A DNA stretch of 64,000 nt, from contig OU452205.1 in NCBI GenBank assembly GCA_911728435.2, positions 13,026,260-13,090,259 of the forward strand, in the 5' to 3' direction. Position 1 is the stretch's first letter. Every line of letters begins with the position of its first letter. This document shows, piece after piece, positions 63,472 to 64,000 of the stretch. Below the pieces are notes generated by a model that worked only from the letters and a program-made list of their open reading frames with translations, was not told where the DNA came from and ran no database searches. Source of the stretch: Apoderus coryli (Eukaryota > Arthropoda > Insecta > Coleoptera > Attelabidae). The translations under genes and the position numbers were made by a program.

Positions 63472-64000
63472 GGCCATTCAATAAGTCCGTAGGATGACAC
63501 ATAGATGACGTTACTAGAATTTTTTCCATATGATTTTTATTTAGTACTAACCTTCGAACGATATTTGTAGAAATTTGACAGCAATCTGACTATTGTTTCG
63601 TGAGTTCTAGCATTTTGTCTAAAGCAACGTTTGTTATTGAAAAAAAAAATGGAAAAATGTCAATTTTGAGTTTTGATAAAGCATTCCTTTTTCATGAAAA
63701 AAAAATACAGTGGAAACCAAACAATGATGCAGAGCGCAGTGGACGCCCAAATGAGGCTGTTATTACAGAAAACGTCCAAAAATTCCCAAATTGGTTACGA
63801 ACGATCGCATATTGAAGGTGCACGAGCTAGCTGACATTGTAAAGATATCGGATGGTAGTGTTTTTACCATTTTACACGAACATTTGCGTATATATAATTT
63901 ATTGTGGTGAAGATCTCCGAAGACTGTTCTCTAAGTATGATGAAAAAGAAAAAGAAACTACTGAATAACAATAAATTGTACGTTTATTACTTGACTATAC
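63472..64000 (+). mobile_element. Mariner transposon, 5' part, decayed, cut by window edge
   Basis: A terminal repeat beginning TTAGGCCATTCAATAAGTCC follows TA. The plus strand then shows transposase N-terminal pieces: KAFLFHEKKIQW, NDAERSGRPNEAVITENVQK and, after a frameshift, ILKVHELADIVKISDGSVFT then ILHEHLRIYNLL. These are the two helix-turn-helix regions of mariner transposase. Roughly 25 residues between KKIQW and NDAERSG are deleted. Confidence 0.85.

Overview
This window is a piece of a large, AT-rich, transposon-dense eukaryotic nuclear genome, most probably an insect and perhaps a beetle. The reasons are spliced genes with GT-AG introns, insect-style gene content (an MCFD2-like EF-hand gene, a KNTC1/Rod orthologue) and a mixture of LINEs, hAT, mariner, P-like THAP elements, tRNA-derived SINEs and hammerhead-bearing retroelement ends. 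No prokaryotic features are present. The taxon is an inference from style; the gene families are recognised from protein sequence.

Three host genes can be assembled exon by exon with matching splice phases. (1) 10635-35713, minus strand: fourteen 5' exons (1,426 codons) of the kinetochore gene rod/KNTC1, from the start codon through the N-terminal propeller and most of the helical solenoid. The C-terminal third is not visible in the 10.6 kb to the left. (2) 38256-45453, plus strand: a complete five-exon gene for a 449-residue zinc-finger protein, divergent from rod across a 2.5 kb gap. (3) 50970-59801, minus strand: an MCFD2-like secreted EF-hand gene with a glutamine-rich insert and two phase-compatible alternative last exons, each encoding a different second EF-hand.

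Almost everything else is mobile or repetitive. 1-990: three tandem 321-bp units, each holding a cloverleaf-foldable tRNA-like sequence; two more copies sit head to head at 19.3-19.8 kb. 1726-2706 and 23879-25354: two copies of one non-autonomous P-like transposon in opposite orientation, with 7-bp target duplications and a THAP exon in the longer copy. 3.6-6.3, 9.2-10.3, 13.9-17.2, 29.6-31.8, 49.4-49.8, 51.7-52.1 and 54.9-57.6 kb: LINE remnants, some nested in rod introns. 7395-8668, 37399-38049 and 47216-48287: three hAT elements with perfect 8-bp target duplications. 22154-23560: mariner-like element with long terminal repeats; a second mariner fragment runs off the right edge. 61.3-62.6 kb: a foldback cluster.

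The most striking non-coding signals are hammerhead ribozyme motifs: one at 21.95 kb and two, on opposite strands, inside a 320-bp palindrome at 39.55-39.87 kb, all of one family and most likely parts of Penelope-like retroelement ends. A more degenerate hammerhead-like core lies in the loop of a perfect-armed palindrome at 28.6 kb.
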